Shown here: one piece after another, positions 33,791 through 44,647 of the stretch | Numbering within the stretch: position 1 is the first letter of the stretch | Layout: every line of letters begins with the position of its first letter | NCBI GenBank assembly: GCA_900455155.1 | Contig: UGUC01000002.1 | Span: 186,001-250,000 of the forward strand | Direction: 5' to 3' | Length of the DNA: 64,000 nt | DNA from: Providencia stuartii | Lineage (GTDB): Bacteria; Pseudomonadota; Gammaproteobacteria; Enterobacterales; Enterobacteriaceae | The notes under the pieces: generated by a model | Database searches by the model: none | Told to the model about the DNA's origin: nothing | What the model saw: only the letters and a program-made list of their open reading frames with translations | Program-made: the position numbers and the translations under genes

Positions 33791-34860
33791 TTAATTATTT
33801 CCTGCTTTTCTAACGCTTTTTGCTGTTCTTTTTCTTCTCTAATTTGTTGACGGCGTTTGTTGTCTTGTTCTTCCCATTTTTCATAGGCAATAACAACTTT
33901 TGCGACAACAGGGTGACGAACAACGTCTTCGCTGTGGAAGAAATTAAAGCTAAGTTCATCAACATCAGAAAGCACTTCAATGGCATGACGTAAGCCTGAT
34001 TTATTACCGCGAGGCAAGTCGACCTGAGTAATATCCCCCGTGATGACGGCTTTTGAATTAAAACCGATACGGGTCAGGAACATTTTCATCTGCTCAATGG
34101 TGGTGTTCTGGCTTTCATCTAAAATAATGAAAGCATCATTGAGGGTGCGACCGCGCATATAAGCCAGTGGTGCTACCTCAATAACATTACGTTCAATCAG
34201 TTTTTCAACTTTTTCGAACCCTAGCATTTCAAATAATGCGTCATACAGTGGGCGCAAATAAGGATCTACTTTTTGACTGAGGTCACCGGGTAAAAAGCCA
34301 AGTTTTTCCCCCGCTTCAACAGCAGGGCGAGTCAGCAAAATACGCCGTACTTCTTGGCGCTCTAAAGCATCTACGGCGGCTGCAACGGCAAGGTATGTTT
34401 TACCTGTACCCGCGGGGCCAATGCCAAACGTAATATCGTGATCTAAAATATTCGCTATATATTGCGCTTGGTTTGGTGTGCGAGGCTTGATAACACCACG
34501 TTTGGTCTTGATATTAACGGCTTTACCATAATCTGGAATACTATCGGCAGCCTGCTCTAATACGCGGCTTTCAGAGATAGCAAGGTGGATTTGCTCAGGG
34601 TCAATATCGGGGATCACACCGCGTATTGGAGCGGTATCAACATACAATTGGCGTAAGATTTTACTGGCCGCTCGGATATTGAGTGGTTTGCCTGATAGCT
34701 TGAAACGGTTATCACGACGATTAATTTCAATCGCAAGTCTACGCTCAAGTTGCTTGATATTATCATCAAATGGCCCGCAAAGGCTCATTAAGCGTTGGTT
34801 ATCTGCGGGCTCTAGAAAGATTTCTTGTGTTGCGATTTGCAACGGTTTTTTATCGGTCAC
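33787..34860 (-). CDS. ybeZ: PhoH-like ATPase YbeZ
   Basis: PhoH-family P-loop protein that partners with YbeY. The 357 residues show Walker [12 protein letters not shown], Walker [13 protein letters not shown], and the ITQVDLP and [10 protein letters not shown] segments. It lies 14 bp after miaB. Confidence 0.95.
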   Translation of the reverse strand: MTDKKPLQIATQEIFLEPADNQRLMSLCGPFDDNIKQLERRLAIEINRRDNRFKLSGKPLNIRAASKILRQLYVDTAPIRGVIPDIDPEQIHLAISESRVLEQAADSIPDYGKAVNIKTKRGVIKPRTPNQAQYIANILDHDITFGIGPAGTGKTYLAVAAAVDALERQEVRRILLTRPAVEAGEKLGFLPGDLSQKVDPYLRPLYDALFEMLGFEKVEKLIERNVIEVAPLAYMRGRTLNDAFIILDESQNTTIEQMKMFLTRIGFNSKAVITGDITQVDLPRGNKSGLRHAIEVLSDVDELSFNFFHSEDVVRHPVVAKVVIAYEKWEEQDNKRRQQIREEKEQQKALEKQEIIK

Positions 34861-34874
34861 TGAGTATCCTATCG

Positions 34875-36304
34875 TTAGGGTTGGTAACTACCAACACCAA
34901 GCTCATCTTCTTTACGAGTACGTGCGATGACAGAAGCGGGTGATTCGTGAACGCGCAAGCCCATTTGGTCTTCTGTGCGGATCACTTTACCGCGTAGTGA
35001 ATTGGCATAAACGTCAACGATCTCTACATCAACAAACTTGCCAATCATATCAGGTGAACCTTCAAAGTTCACAACACGGTTGCTCTCTGTACGACCTGAA
35101 AGCTCCATAACGTTTTTACGTGAAGGGCCTTCGACTAAAATACGTTGTACCGTACCTAACATAGCACGGCTGTAGCTCATTGCTTGTTGGTTTATGCGCT
35201 GTTGAAGGAGATAGAGACGCTGTTTCTTCTCATCTTCGCTCACGTCATCGGGTAGATCAGCGGCTGGTGTACCTGGGCGTGGTGAGTAGATAAAGCTAAA
35301 GCTCATATCGAAGTTCACATCAGCGATCAGTTTCATGGTTTTTTCAAAATCATCATTGGTTTCACCAGGGAAGCCAACAATAAAGTCAGAGCTAATGAGA
35401 ATATCCGGACGTGCTTTACGTAATTTACGGATGATAGCCTTGTATTCAAGCGCGGTGTGTGCGCGTTTCATTAATGTCAAAATACGATCTGAACCGCTTT
35501 GCACTGGCAAATGTAGGAAGCTAACTAGCTCAGGCGTATCTTCATAGACTTCAATGATGTCATCAGTAAATTCAATTGGATGGCTAGTCGTGAAACGAAT
35601 TCTGTCGATACCATCAATCGCGGCAACCAAACGAATTAATTCAGCAAAAGTACAGATTTCACCATCAAATGTTGCGCCACGATAAGCGTTAACGTTTTGA
35701 CCCAATAGGTTTACTTCACGTACACCCTGCGCCGCTAATTGAGCAATTTCAAACAGGATATCATCACAAGGACGGCTAACTTCTTCACCGCGTGTATAAG
35801 GAACAACGCAGAATGTGCAATATTTATTGCAGCCTTCCATGATGGAGACAAAAGCGGTAGGGCCTTCCGCGCGTGGTTCTGGCAGACGGTCAAATTTCTC
35901 AATTTCAGGGAAACTGATATCGATAACAGGGCTACGGCTTCCTTTAACCTGATTAATCATTTCAGGGAGACGGTGTAGCGTTTGTGGACCGAAAACAATA
36001 TCGACGCTTGGTGCGCGCTGGCGGATAAAATCACCTTCTTGAGACGCAACACAGCCGCCGACACCAATAATGATATCAGGGTTGCTATCTTTGAACGATT
36101 TCCAGCGACCAAGCTGATGGAAAACTTTTTCCTGTGCTTTTTCACGGATTGAACACGTGTTCAGCAGCAGTAAATCTGCTTCTTCTGGAATCTCAGTGAT
36201 CTGATAACCATGGGTGCTTTCTAATAATGAAGCCATTTTTGATGAGTCATACTCATTCATTTGGCAGCCCATGTTTTAATATATAACTTTTTATTCGTCG
36301 ACAT
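34875..36304 (-). pseudogene. miaB: tRNA-2-methylthio-N6-dimethylallyladenosine synthase MiaB, frameshifted near the start
   Basis: Radical-SAM methylthiotransferase modifying A37 of tRNAs. The open frame from 36272 begins [10 protein letters not shown] and lacks the family N-terminus. In another frame, ATG 36302-36304 starts [12 protein letters not shown], which joins GCQMNEY if CCC at 36268-36270 were CCCC (a -1 error). The rest is intact: cluster cysteines (CQMNEY, TCSIRE, GGCVASQ), the SAM triad GCNKYCTFC and a C-terminal TRAM domain. Restored length is 474-477 residues. A start at 36272 would remove the UPF0004 domain start. Confidence 0.92.
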
Positions 36305-36698
36305 GTCTATATCCGGTGTTTTCGAAGTGGCTTAGTATAATGGACTCCGAAACGCGTTGTATACCCGTTATACTTTGAGCATAGAGCCTTTATGCGTAGT
36401 TGCTCGAAATATAATGGATATAAATCCAAAGTCCTGTCCCGTTTTGGGAAGGCGCACGCATTTTTGATCATAAACATCACTCTATGATATGAAAAATGCC
36501 AAAATAGCCTGAGTTAGTACCCAAAGGCTATGTAATACGCGGTCTCAAAGACAGGTTATCGCCTATTTTTTCAAGATTAACCTGTATTGTATTCATTTGC
36601 AGCATCAGTGACCAGAGTCTCTGAAAGAGATATTCCCTGTCAGCGTAACAATTTTTCGGTACACTACGTAAATCAAATAGTTAATAGTAGCTAATGTA
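36305..36698. other. Divergent promoter region miaB / ubiF
   Basis: 394 bp between divergent genes. A TATAAT-like element around 36336 is visible but cannot be assigned a direction with confidence. No coding frame or RNA is recognised. Confidence 0.4.
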
Positions 36699-37887
36699 AT
36701 GAATAAATTAACAGAATATTATGATGTTGTCGTCGTTGGTGCGGGTATGACTGGTGCCGCCGCGGCTCTTGGGTTTGCTCAAGAAGGGATGCGAGTTGCA
36801 TTACTGGAAAAAGCAGAGCCAACCGCTTTTGACGCCAATAGTGCTCCTGATGTCCGTATTTCTGCCATTAGCCGTTCCTCTGTCGATTTACTTAAACAGT
36901 TAGGTGCTTGGCAACATGTTGAAGCAATGCGCAGTGCGCCTTATCGACAACTTGAAACATGGGAAGAAGAAGGGAGCAACGTTGTTTTTGACGCCCATGA
37001 CTTAGGGTTGCCTGAACTTGGTTTTATGGTAGAAAACCGAATATTGCAGCTGGCTCTGTGGCAGGAGTGTGAAAAATACGCCAATCTTGAACGTATTTGC
37101 CCCGCTCAATTACTGTATCTTTATCAACCTAAAGGCCAAAAAGAGTGGGTAGTCTCTCTGGATGATGGGCGTGAGCTACAAGCGAAATTAGTCATCGGTG
37201 CGGATGGCGCAAACTCCCAAGTACGTAAATTAGCAGGAATTGGCAGCCGTGGTTGGCAGTATCGCCAGTCTTGCATGTTGATCACCGTCCAAACAGCAGG
37301 GGCGCAGCAAGATAAGACATGGCAGCAATTTTTCCCGTCAGGCCCTCGGGCATTTTTACCGCTTTATGATCATTGGGCCTCGCTGGTGTGGTATGACAGC
37401 CCAGCCAAAATCCGCCGATTACAATCAATGTCGATGGAGCAACTGACTGGGGCGATTACGGAAGCTTTTCCTGAGCGTTTAGGGGAAGTCACCGCATATG
37501 CTTCCGGCGCATTTCCGTTGACACGCCACCATGCGAATCGTTATGTGATAGAGGGGCTTGCGTTGGTTGGCGACGCCGCACATACCATAAACCCACTGGC
37601 AGGACAGGGGGTTAACCTAGGCTATCGAGATGTTGATGTTTTGCTGAAAGTGGTTACACAGGCAAAAGAGTACCTTGAACCTTGGTCTTCCGTAGAGGTA
37701 TTAAAACGCTATCAACGTCGGCGCTTGCCAGATAACTTAGTCATGCAAGCGGGGATGGATGCATTTTATATGGCATTTAGTGAAACGCTACCCGGTTTGA
37801 AAATGTTAAGAAACCTTGGTCTTATGGCTGCTCAACGTGCCGGTGAAGCGAAGAAAATCGCATTAAAAATACGCATTAGGATTATAA
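36699..37887 (+). pseudogene. ubiF: Ubiquinone hydroxylase UbiF, frameshifted at the last codons
   Basis: FAD monooxygenase that hydroxylates C6 of the demethoxy-ubiquinol ring. The N-terminal FAD loop VVVGAGMTGAAAALG and the C-terminal GDAAHTINPLAGQGVNLGYRDV are clear. As written the frame runs on to 37919 with a basic tail absent from the family. An A5 run at 37865-37869 read as A4 gives the normal ending ALKYALGL and stop at 37885-37887, about 395 residues. The only defect is this probable +1 error. Confidence 0.92.
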
Positions 37888-37931
37888 ATTTCATCCTAAA
37901 TAACCTAAGTTGCGGATAGAAATTGCATTAA

Positions 37932-37987
37932 TGCCCAAGTTGCGATTAGAAAGTTTGACGAGAACCTCAATAATCGCAACTTGGGCA
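37932..37987. terminator. Long inverted repeat downstream of ubiF
   Basis: GCCCAAGTTGCGATTA (37933-37948) and its exact complement (37971-37986), extended by one more pair, enclose a 22-nt loop. An imperfect third copy of the same arm occurs at about 37901-37917 inside the ubiF tail region. It probably acts as a transcript-end structure between convergent ubiF and dctA. Confidence 0.65.
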
Positions 37988-38035
37988 ATGATTAATGTTG
38001 AAAAAATACACACCGACTCAAAAGTCGTATGGATG

Positions 38036-38064
38036 ATTACAGCGCAGATGATATGCGCTGTAAT
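38036..38064. terminator. Hairpin downstream of dctA
   Basis: ATTACAGCGCA (38036-38046) and TGCGCTGTAAT (38054-38064) form a perfect 11-bp stem with a 7-nt loop, 45 bp after the dctA stop. No T tract follows. Confidence 0.55.
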
Positions 38065-38109
38065 GACTTGAGCGGTAACCAACTTATTTGCAGTTAACAA
38101 ATACGCTGC

Positions 38110-39459
38110 TTATTTTTTGCTAATATCCACCGGTTTTGGTTGGTCAGCTACAACATCAAAATTTTCTTCAGTAATAATTGAATCAATGCTTTCGCCTTTT
38201 GCGGCAAACGCATTGGCTAATTTTTCAGTATCTAACTCTTTTTCCCAACGAGCAACGACGATACAAGCACAAGCATTACCCACTAAGTTAGTTAGTGCAC
38301 GACACTCAGACATGAAACGGTCGATACCTAGAATCAAAGCCATGCCTGCAACAGGAATGCTTGGCACCACCATTAGAGTCGCTGCCAAGGTAATAAAGCC
38401 AGCGCCTGTCACACCTGCTGCACCTTTAGAACTGATCATTGCAACCAGTAACAGTGAGATTTGTTCCCAAATAGTCAGATCAATATTTGTCGCTTGAGCA
38501 ATAAATAGTGCGGCCATGGTCATGTAGATGTTGGTTCCATCAAGGTTAAATGAGTAACCTGTTGGGATAACCAAGCCAACTACGGATTTTTCACATCCAG
38601 CATGTTCCATTTTTCTCATTAAGCTAGGCAATGCGGCTTCAGACGATGAGGTACCTAATACTAGCCATAGTTCATCTTTAATGTATTTGATCAGTTGAAT
38701 GATCGAAAAGCCATTATATTTAGCGACAGCACCAAGCACTATCAAAACGAACAGTAATGATGTGATATAGAAGGTCATAATCAGCATCATTAAGTTGCCG
38801 ATTGAAGAAATACCGTACTTACCTATAGTAAATGCCATGGCTCCGAATGCACCAATAGGAGCAAGTTTCATCAGCATGGCAACCATCTTAAAGACAGGCT
38901 CTGAGAAGTTTTGCAGTAATTTAACGATAGGCTCGCCATGCTTACCCGTTGCAGCAAGAGCCAAACCAAAAATGACGGCAATAAACAGTACTTGCAGAAT
39001 ATTACCGTTAACGAGCGGGCTAATAACGGTATCAGGAATGATATTCATTAAAAAGCCAACAATAGAGGATTCATGGGCTTTTTCTACATATCCTGCCACT
39101 TTACTGCTATCGAGTGTTGCTGGGTCAATGTTAAGCCCCGCACCGGGACGAATGATATTCGCGACAATTAGGCCGATAATCAGTGCGATGGTTGAGAAAG
39201 TGATGAAATAAAGCATCGCTTTCCCTGCAACGCTACCAACCGCCTTCATATTGCTCATACCGGCTATACCAGTAACAACGGTTAAGAAAATAACAGGTGC
39301 GATGATCATCTTAACAATTTTAATGAAAGCATCACCGAGTGGTTTTAAGGATTCTCCAATATCAGGGAAAAAGTGACCAAGTGCGATACCAAATAAAATG
39401 GCAACAATAACTTGGACATAAAGGATCTTATAGAGTGGTTGTTTTATAATGTTTTGCAT
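38110..39459 (-). CDS. dctA: C4-dicarboxylate transporter DctA
   Basis: Cation-coupled importer of succinate, fumarate and malate in the inner membrane. The 449 residues have the glutamate-transporter-family fold with [18 protein letters not shown] (serine-rich loop), [15 protein letters not shown] and [21 protein letters not shown]. The length and [18 protein letters not shown] start fit DctA (428 in E. coli), with a longer acidic C-terminal tail. A 550-bp upstream gap suggests complex promoter control, but I could not name sites. Confidence 0.93.
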   Translation of the reverse strand: MQNIIKQPLYKILYVQVIVAILFGIALGHFFPDIGESLKPLGDAFIKIVKMIIAPVIFLTVVTGIAGMSNMKAVGSVAGKAMLYFITFSTIALIIGLIVANIIRPGAGLNIDPATLDSSKVAGYVEKAHESSIVGFLMNIIPDTVISPLVNGNILQVLFIAVIFGLALAATGKHGEPIVKLLQNFSEPVFKMVAMLMKLAPIGAFGAMAFTIGKYGISSIGNLMMLIMTFYITSLLFVLIVLGAVAKYNGFSIIQLIKYIKDELWLVLGTSSSEAALPSLMRKMEHAGCEKSVVGLVIPTGYSFNLDGTNIYMTMAALFIAQATNIDLTIWEQISLLLVAMISSKGAAGVTGAGFITLAATLMVVPSIPVAGMALILGIDRFMSECRALTNLVGNACACIVVARWEKELDTEKLANAFAAKGESIDSIITEENFDVVADQPKPVDISKK

Positions 39460-39933
39460 AAATCTTCTCTGTAAAATATTGCATCACTGCAAATTATAAT
39501 TATTAGGATTTGAGAACGTTTTTATTTTGGGAATGATAGGTTGGATGAAATTTGAGTCATGGCAGAAGGCAGAGTGCTCCTGACGCCATTAACCGAGTCT
39601 AACCAAAATTCACGCGGAGATTATCACTATTATTAGTTACGATAAAATGATTAAAGTCACATATTCGATAATGAAGTTATCTAAAGGTAAATAAAATTAA
39701 CTAAGTGTTACTTTTCGAAGCTAAATGATAAGTGTAGATAACTATTCGAAAGTCAAAAATAGAGAAGTAAGATGAGATGATACAAAGAGGTCAAACAGGG
39801 AGTAGCAAGCGTCCAGAGCAGGCGTAGCCTAATCTTGAGATACTTTTCTGTACTGATAAGCGGAAAAGAGAAAAGATATCCATTTAGGCCATTCGGCTCG
39901 TTATTCTTTGTAGTTATTAGTTATAACAAAAAG
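39460..39933. other. Non-coding region upstream of dctA
   Basis: AT-rich gap holding the dctA promoter. No gene is recognised on either strand, and DcuR/DctR or CRP sites could not be called reliably. Confidence 0.4.
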
Positions 39934-40000
39934 TTCAATTCACTGAATAAAGCCATCGTCTATAAGGTCATCATAAACATAGCTTATCCAGTGAATTGAA
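39934..40000. repeat. Large inverted repeat after the PEP-synthase-like gene
   Basis: TTCAATTCACTG (39934-39945) pairs with CAGTGAATTGAA (39989-40000), and the stem continues inward with one mismatch and one bulge (ATAAAGC / GCTTAT). It lies 8 bp past the restored stop of the minus-strand gene and may end that operon. Confidence 0.55.
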
Positions 40001-40007
40001 TACGTGA

Positions 40008-42520
40008 TTATAGCAGCTCAACAATACCTTTTTGACCGTCGACTTTAACACGCTGACCATTTTTTAAGCGTATTCATCACACGACGGATACCCATAACCG
40101 CCGGTAATCCTAATTCGCGAGCGGTTACTGCGCCGTGAGAAAGCGGGCCACCACTTTCGGTGATAACGCCACTTGCTCGATAAAAAAGTGCTGTCCATGC
40201 AGGATTAGTGGTACGAGCAACCAAAATCGCGCCTTGAGGGAATTGGGCAAAATCTTCAGGCCCATGAACTAAAAAGACTTCACCTTCAACGGTGCCAGCG
40301 CTGCCAGCTAACCCTTTTAGGGATGACCCATCGTCTTCGGTTTCTTCTGATATTTCGCCATAAACCCATTGCGGTGTTGTACTTCTAGCCTGTTCATAGC
40401 CTGCTTTGTTGCTGCTTATATGTTGGCGTAATTCGCTAAATGCTTGAGTAGTTTCAGCGTTAATAGCGTCTGCTAATTGCTGTTCTTTCGCAAAATAGAT
40501 ATCCGAGGCTTGATCAATGACACCGCGGATCACCAAGCGCTCACCTAGGGCATGTAAGCCCCGGCGCATAGGTAAAGCCAGGCGAGTGGTTTGGTAATGC
40601 TCTAAATCATCTAATGCAGTGTATACCCGCGCCAACCTAATTAACTCTTGCATAAAATAACGCAACTCTTCTGGCGTTTGCGAGACGATCTCAAATTCGG
40701 TTTTTGACTGAGCAATTTTTTTACTTAACGCATCGCTGGTTTGTCCATCATTTTCTAAATCCGCCATTGCGCTTATTTGTGTAAGAACAATATGAGGGGC
40801 ATCTAGCCATGTAGGGTGGTAGGGCATCAAAGTCCATTTCACGATGACCATGGTTAGTTAAAAATGCGGTAAATTCAGTGAAAAAGTCGGGATGCGCTTG
40901 CTTCAATGTATCCATAATTGAACCTGCATCGATAGCTTTTAATAGCGCAAATAATTTCGCATCATGGCGAACAAGGCGTGATAAGCTCCATAATTCGTTA
41001 TTCACTTGCCCTGTTTTGGTCTCTGACATTGCAATTAGACTATCAAGTGTCTTATGAGCTAACTGTTCATCCCCTTGATAAAGCATTTTCAGTAAGGCGA
41101 TTAAGGCTGCGTATAATGAGCGTTGAGTAAGTGAAATCGCAATGTTCGGTAAAAAATAATCAGAGCCTAATTTATTGATCCTTTGTATGTAATCCCACAG
41201 TTCACTCAATTTTTTCTCTTGGAGAGGCTCTTGGTTAAGGGCGCCAATTCCAATCAAATATCGGTCGAGGTCTCGCATCCAAGTAATAGGTAGCTCTTGT
41301 ACCCATGCAAATTTACGGGCAATTTCAGGCAATGAAGATAAGAGAGTGGGTAAATCATTCATCATTGATGTAGGAAGACGGTTATGGTAAAGCGCAACGG
41401 CGTTTTGGTTACCATAAATATAATAATCTTTCATCGTGAACCATTTACCATTAAAGGAAGGTAGCCCCATTAAATTTAAACTGTAGTTCAAAGAGGCATG
41501 GAAACCCGCCTCACACATATCCCATGTCAAAGGTGTGATTGGATTAGGGAAACGTTCTGCCGACTCGTCGCGTGTCCAAATTGGGGCAATTTGAGTCACA
41601 TTACGTGATTGTAATAACCATAATTGTTGGTCATGAAATGCCCACTCAATATCTTGAGGGAACTGAAAATATTGCTCTGCACGAATGGCGAGCTCGGCGA
41701 CTGCTTGGCACTGTTCAGAAGTTAGTGTTGTTTGATTTTTGGCAGGGCTCACTAAAGGGAGTATGTCCGTTCCCTTATCGGTCATAACAATTGCACGCTG
41801 CTTCTCGGCGATTTCTTGGTGAACGACTTGCAAGGAATCGCGATCAACTTGGTATTCATCAATAGGCTCTTCACCACCAACAACGGTTTCTCCTAATCCA
41901 AAGGCAGCGTTAATCAGTACAGATGATAAATTACCCCGTACAGGATCAATTGAGAAGGCAACCCCGGCGGCTTCATTTTCACGTACGTCTACCATACGCT
42001 GTAATACAACCGCCATCGCGGCATGTTGATGGGGTAACTGTAAATGTTGTCGATAAAGCATGACATGGGTATGCCAAAGGGAAGCATAGCATTGGCGGAT
42101 CGCATCATGAAGCGACGGGAGATCGCGTACGCCTAAAATAGTATCGTGTTGGCCTGCAAATGCGGCTCCTGGCATATCCTCTAGTGTCCCTGAAGAGCGC
42201 ACAGCCAGAGGAACATGAGTTAATTGACTATCATGTAAGCGGGTTGATAACAGGGTGGTCAGGCTATCAGGCAATGGCGCCGAGAGTATGAGTTGTCGGA
42301 TAGATTCGCTGGCATTTTGTTCATTGTCAGGGTGTTGAGCAAGGAGTGAACTAATTTGTCCAAATAAAGGGGAAATGAATTGCTTGTAGGCTTCGCAAGA
42401 GAGGATTAAGCCGTCAGGAACAGGGAGGGCTTGGATTGTTTTTGCCAAACTAGCCCCTTTACCACCACTGATAGCAATATCTGCCGCTTGAGTATCATTT
42501 AGACTATAGATGAGTTCCAT
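40008..42520 (-). pseudogene. PEP-synthase / rifampicin-phosphotransferase-like protein, two frameshifts
   Basis: Joined product of about 836 residues. The N-terminal ATP-grasp domain of the PPDK/PEP-synthase type shows ISGGKGASLAKT, PLAVRSSGTLEDMPGAAFAGQHDT, AFGLGETVVGGEEPIDEY and IEWAFHDQQLWLLQSRNVT. A middle helical domain follows, then a C-terminal swivelling His domain (ESGGPLSHGAVTARELGLPAV). This order matches rifampicin phosphotransferase more than PEP synthase, which has a further C-terminal barrel. The substrate is unknown. Frame breaks are an extra base at 40825 (restoring MDFDPYHPTWLDAP) and T6 for T5 at 40060-40065 (restoring the end LKNGQRVKVDGQKGIVELL). The start MELIYSL at 42520 follows AAGGTGG and overlaps the PAP2 gene by 17 bp. 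Confidence 0.8.
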
Positions 42521-43382
42521 TTTCCACCTTCTTTTTCTTAAATAGGAAATGCAGTACAAGTAATGCCAACAAAGCACCAACAATGACGTCGATACCGTAG
42601 TGGTAGTGAAGATAAACCGTTGCAACAATGAGACCTGCTGCTAAAGGGGTTAGGCACCATGCGATTTTTCGGTAGCCTGTTTTGAATAAAAAACCAACGA
42701 TATACAGGGTGATCCCTGTGTGTAAGCTTGGGAAAACATCCATTCCAGTGATCCCTTTTTCCACCATACCCGTCAGAAAAAGGGTTATTGCACCATTGTG
42801 GACAGGGTAAGTAAATAATGTTGGGAAAGCACCGTATGGCCCGACAGCAGGCAAAATGAAATAGCCAATAAATCCAAAAAAATACATCAACATTAAGCCC
42901 AAAAAGTAATGCTCAGAGGTGTTTTTTTGGCGTTGTAAAAAGAAAAATAGAGCACTACCAATAACTAAAAAGTAAAAGCTGAAATAACAAAAAGCAATTA
43001 ACTCACTGAACCATGGGGCTTGAAGAGCGATCATATGCTCTGGAAGGCTTTTATTAAGCCAAAGATAACTGTCTATGGTGTATAAGAGATGATCCGCGCT
43101 CCATGAATAAAAATGAATTCGAATGGCTTTAAACAGTGGGAAGATGGACCAGCAAGCGATAAGTTGTAATAAACCTACCCAATAGAAACGCGGGGATTGC
43201 CATTTGGGAAGTTTGCTACAGGCGACTAATAGGATCCAAAAGATGCCGCCAGTGAGTACCGATGGCCAAAGAGTCTCTGTCAGATCTGAGCCAAAAACCC
43301 CAATGCACCCTAAAAGCCAGATAATAAATAATTGAATGGCAAATAGCCGATTAAATAAATGTAGATAGTGTGTTTTTAGCAT
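42504..43382 (-). CDS. PAP2-superfamily membrane phosphatase/transferase, Aur1-like
   Basis: The 292-residue integral membrane protein has several helices and the PAP2 catalytic motifs FPSLHTGITLYIVGFL and YLHYHYGIDVIVGALLALLVL, where the His and Asp form the usual charge pair. The pattern resembles the Aur1/inositolphosphotransferase subgroup (PAP2_3), so a lipid-headgroup transfer or phosphatase role is plausible. It overlaps the acyltransferase gene by 7 bp and the PEP-synthase-like gene by 17 bp, so they are cotranscribed. Confidence 0.8.
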   Translation of the reverse strand: MLKTHYLHLFNRLFAIQLFIIWLLGCIGVFGSDLTETLWPSVLTGGIFWILLVACSKLPKWQSPRFYWVGLLQLIACWSIFPLFKAIRIHFYSWSADHLLYTIDSYLWLNKSLPEHMIALQAPWFSELIAFCYFSFYFLVIGSALFFFLQRQKNTSEHYFLGLMLMYFFGFIGYFILPAVGPYGAFPTLFTYPVHNGAITLFLTGMVEKGITGMDVFPSLHTGITLYIVGFLFKTGYRKIAWCLTPLAAGLIVATVYLHYHYGIDVIVGALLALLVLHFLFKKKKVENGTHL

Positions 43383-44452
43383 GGAGCAGAGCCTTTGTAT
43401 TGAATAATTTTATAACCAATAAAGGCACTGATAAAACTCGGAATAAGTACCGTAGGCCAGATGAAGGTAAAACAAGCAAGTAAGGGTAACCAAACTAAAC
43501 TGGCTAATCCTCCTCCTAATATTTTAAAAAAAGTGATGGTGTTACGTGCATCGGCATAAGTCGCTGCAAACCGAGAGGCCAGTAAAATAGGAATAAAGAT
43601 AAACATTAAAAAGAAGCCAAGCCAACGCCAAGTTGTACTGTGAGTTGAGGGGCGAGCGTCGGGAAGTAATTGGGGTGTTGGGTTGTGTTGGTAACGTAAA
43701 AATGCCTCTGCATAGGAATCGCCTTGCATGAAAGCGTGGCTAGCATACTGTTCAGCGTGTTTAAAGGTTTCTTCATCGGGGCAATTAACGGAAACATCAT
43801 CCAGAGATTGTGAGATTTGAGTATGGATGCGTTTTTCCCATTCGCGATCGGACTCTTCATTTTCTTGGGCAGTAATCTGGATTGGTTTGCCAACATAGAT
43901 TTCGGCATGACTCGCAAAGCGGTCGGGCATGGCATAAAACAGCCCTAATGGCACGATATTAAATTCAATCTGTTGAGAGAGTAAAGTGCGAATGATCCGT
44001 GCTGCACCACGTTGATAAGGCAATGGTCGGTGGCCCCATTCACTACTTCCCTCTGGGAAGAGAAACAGTGAGCCTCCTGCTTTGAGATGCTCAACACCTG
44101 CATCAACCGGGTTTTCGAAGCTGCTTGCACTGATCCCTAAGCGTTCTTTATCTTTTTTGCGTACGACGGGAATACCCGTGAAATAAAGGCGCATGATAAA
44201 GCTATTGAGCAGTTGGATGGATGCGAGTGCTTGCCCCAGTGGAGAGACTTTTAAGGTTAAATAGCCATCAAAGGCACTGTTGCGATGACTACACAAAAAG
44301 AGAGTTGGTTTATTAGTTTGCTGTAGTGGCACATGACCGACAAGGGAGCAATTTGGGTAGTATATGCGACGAATAGTTGATGAAACTATGCGGTAATAAA
44401 GGGGCAATGGCTTCCCTGCAAGAACTAAAGGTACTTCTTTATTTTGACCCAT
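43376..44452 (-). CDS. PlsC-like 1-acyl-glycerol-3-phosphate acyltransferase family protein
   Basis: The 358 residues carry the acyltransferase motifs in order: CSHRNSAFDGYL (HX4D, residues about 54-65), the IPVVRKKDKERLG block, LFPEGSSEWGHR (FPEG) and FNIVPLGLFYAMPDRF. The C-terminal third has two or three membrane helices (about 277-350), unlike plain PlsC. The acyl acceptor is unknown. It sits between the LCAT-like hydrolase and the PAP2 gene. Confidence 0.82.
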   Translation of the reverse strand: MGQNKEVPLVLAGKPLPLYYRIVSSTIRRIYYPNCSLVGHVPLQQTNKPTLFLCSHRNSAFDGYLTLKVSPLGQALASIQLLNSFIMRLYFTGIPVVRKKDKERLGISASSFENPVDAGVEHLKAGGSLFLFPEGSSEWGHRPLPYQRGAARIIRTLLSQQIEFNIVPLGLFYAMPDRFASHAEIYVGKPIQITAQENEESDREWEKRIHTQISQSLDDVSVNCPDEETFKHAEQYASHAFMQGDSYAEAFLRYQHNPTPQLLPDARPSTHSTTWRWLGFFLMFIFIPILLASRFAATYADARNTITFFKILGGGLASLVWLPLLACFTFIWPTVLIPSFISAFIGYKIIQYKGSAPC

Positions 44453-44647
44453 GAGACTTTTTTACCTTTGTGTATACCTGAAAAACACACATAAAATTCG
44501 AATAATCAATCTTGCCAGTGTCACATTAAATTGCGACATCATAAGTGTTTAGCTGTTTATCATTATGTATGTTTATCTACGGATAAAGTTATATATGAGC
44601 TCACTTAATACATATTTGAGATAAGTCCGAACGGAAAGCCATCTTAA

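Noticed and set aside
38117..39211. Two plus-strand frames within dctA
   Set aside because: Antisense to a clear DctA; no ribosome site and no recognisable domain.
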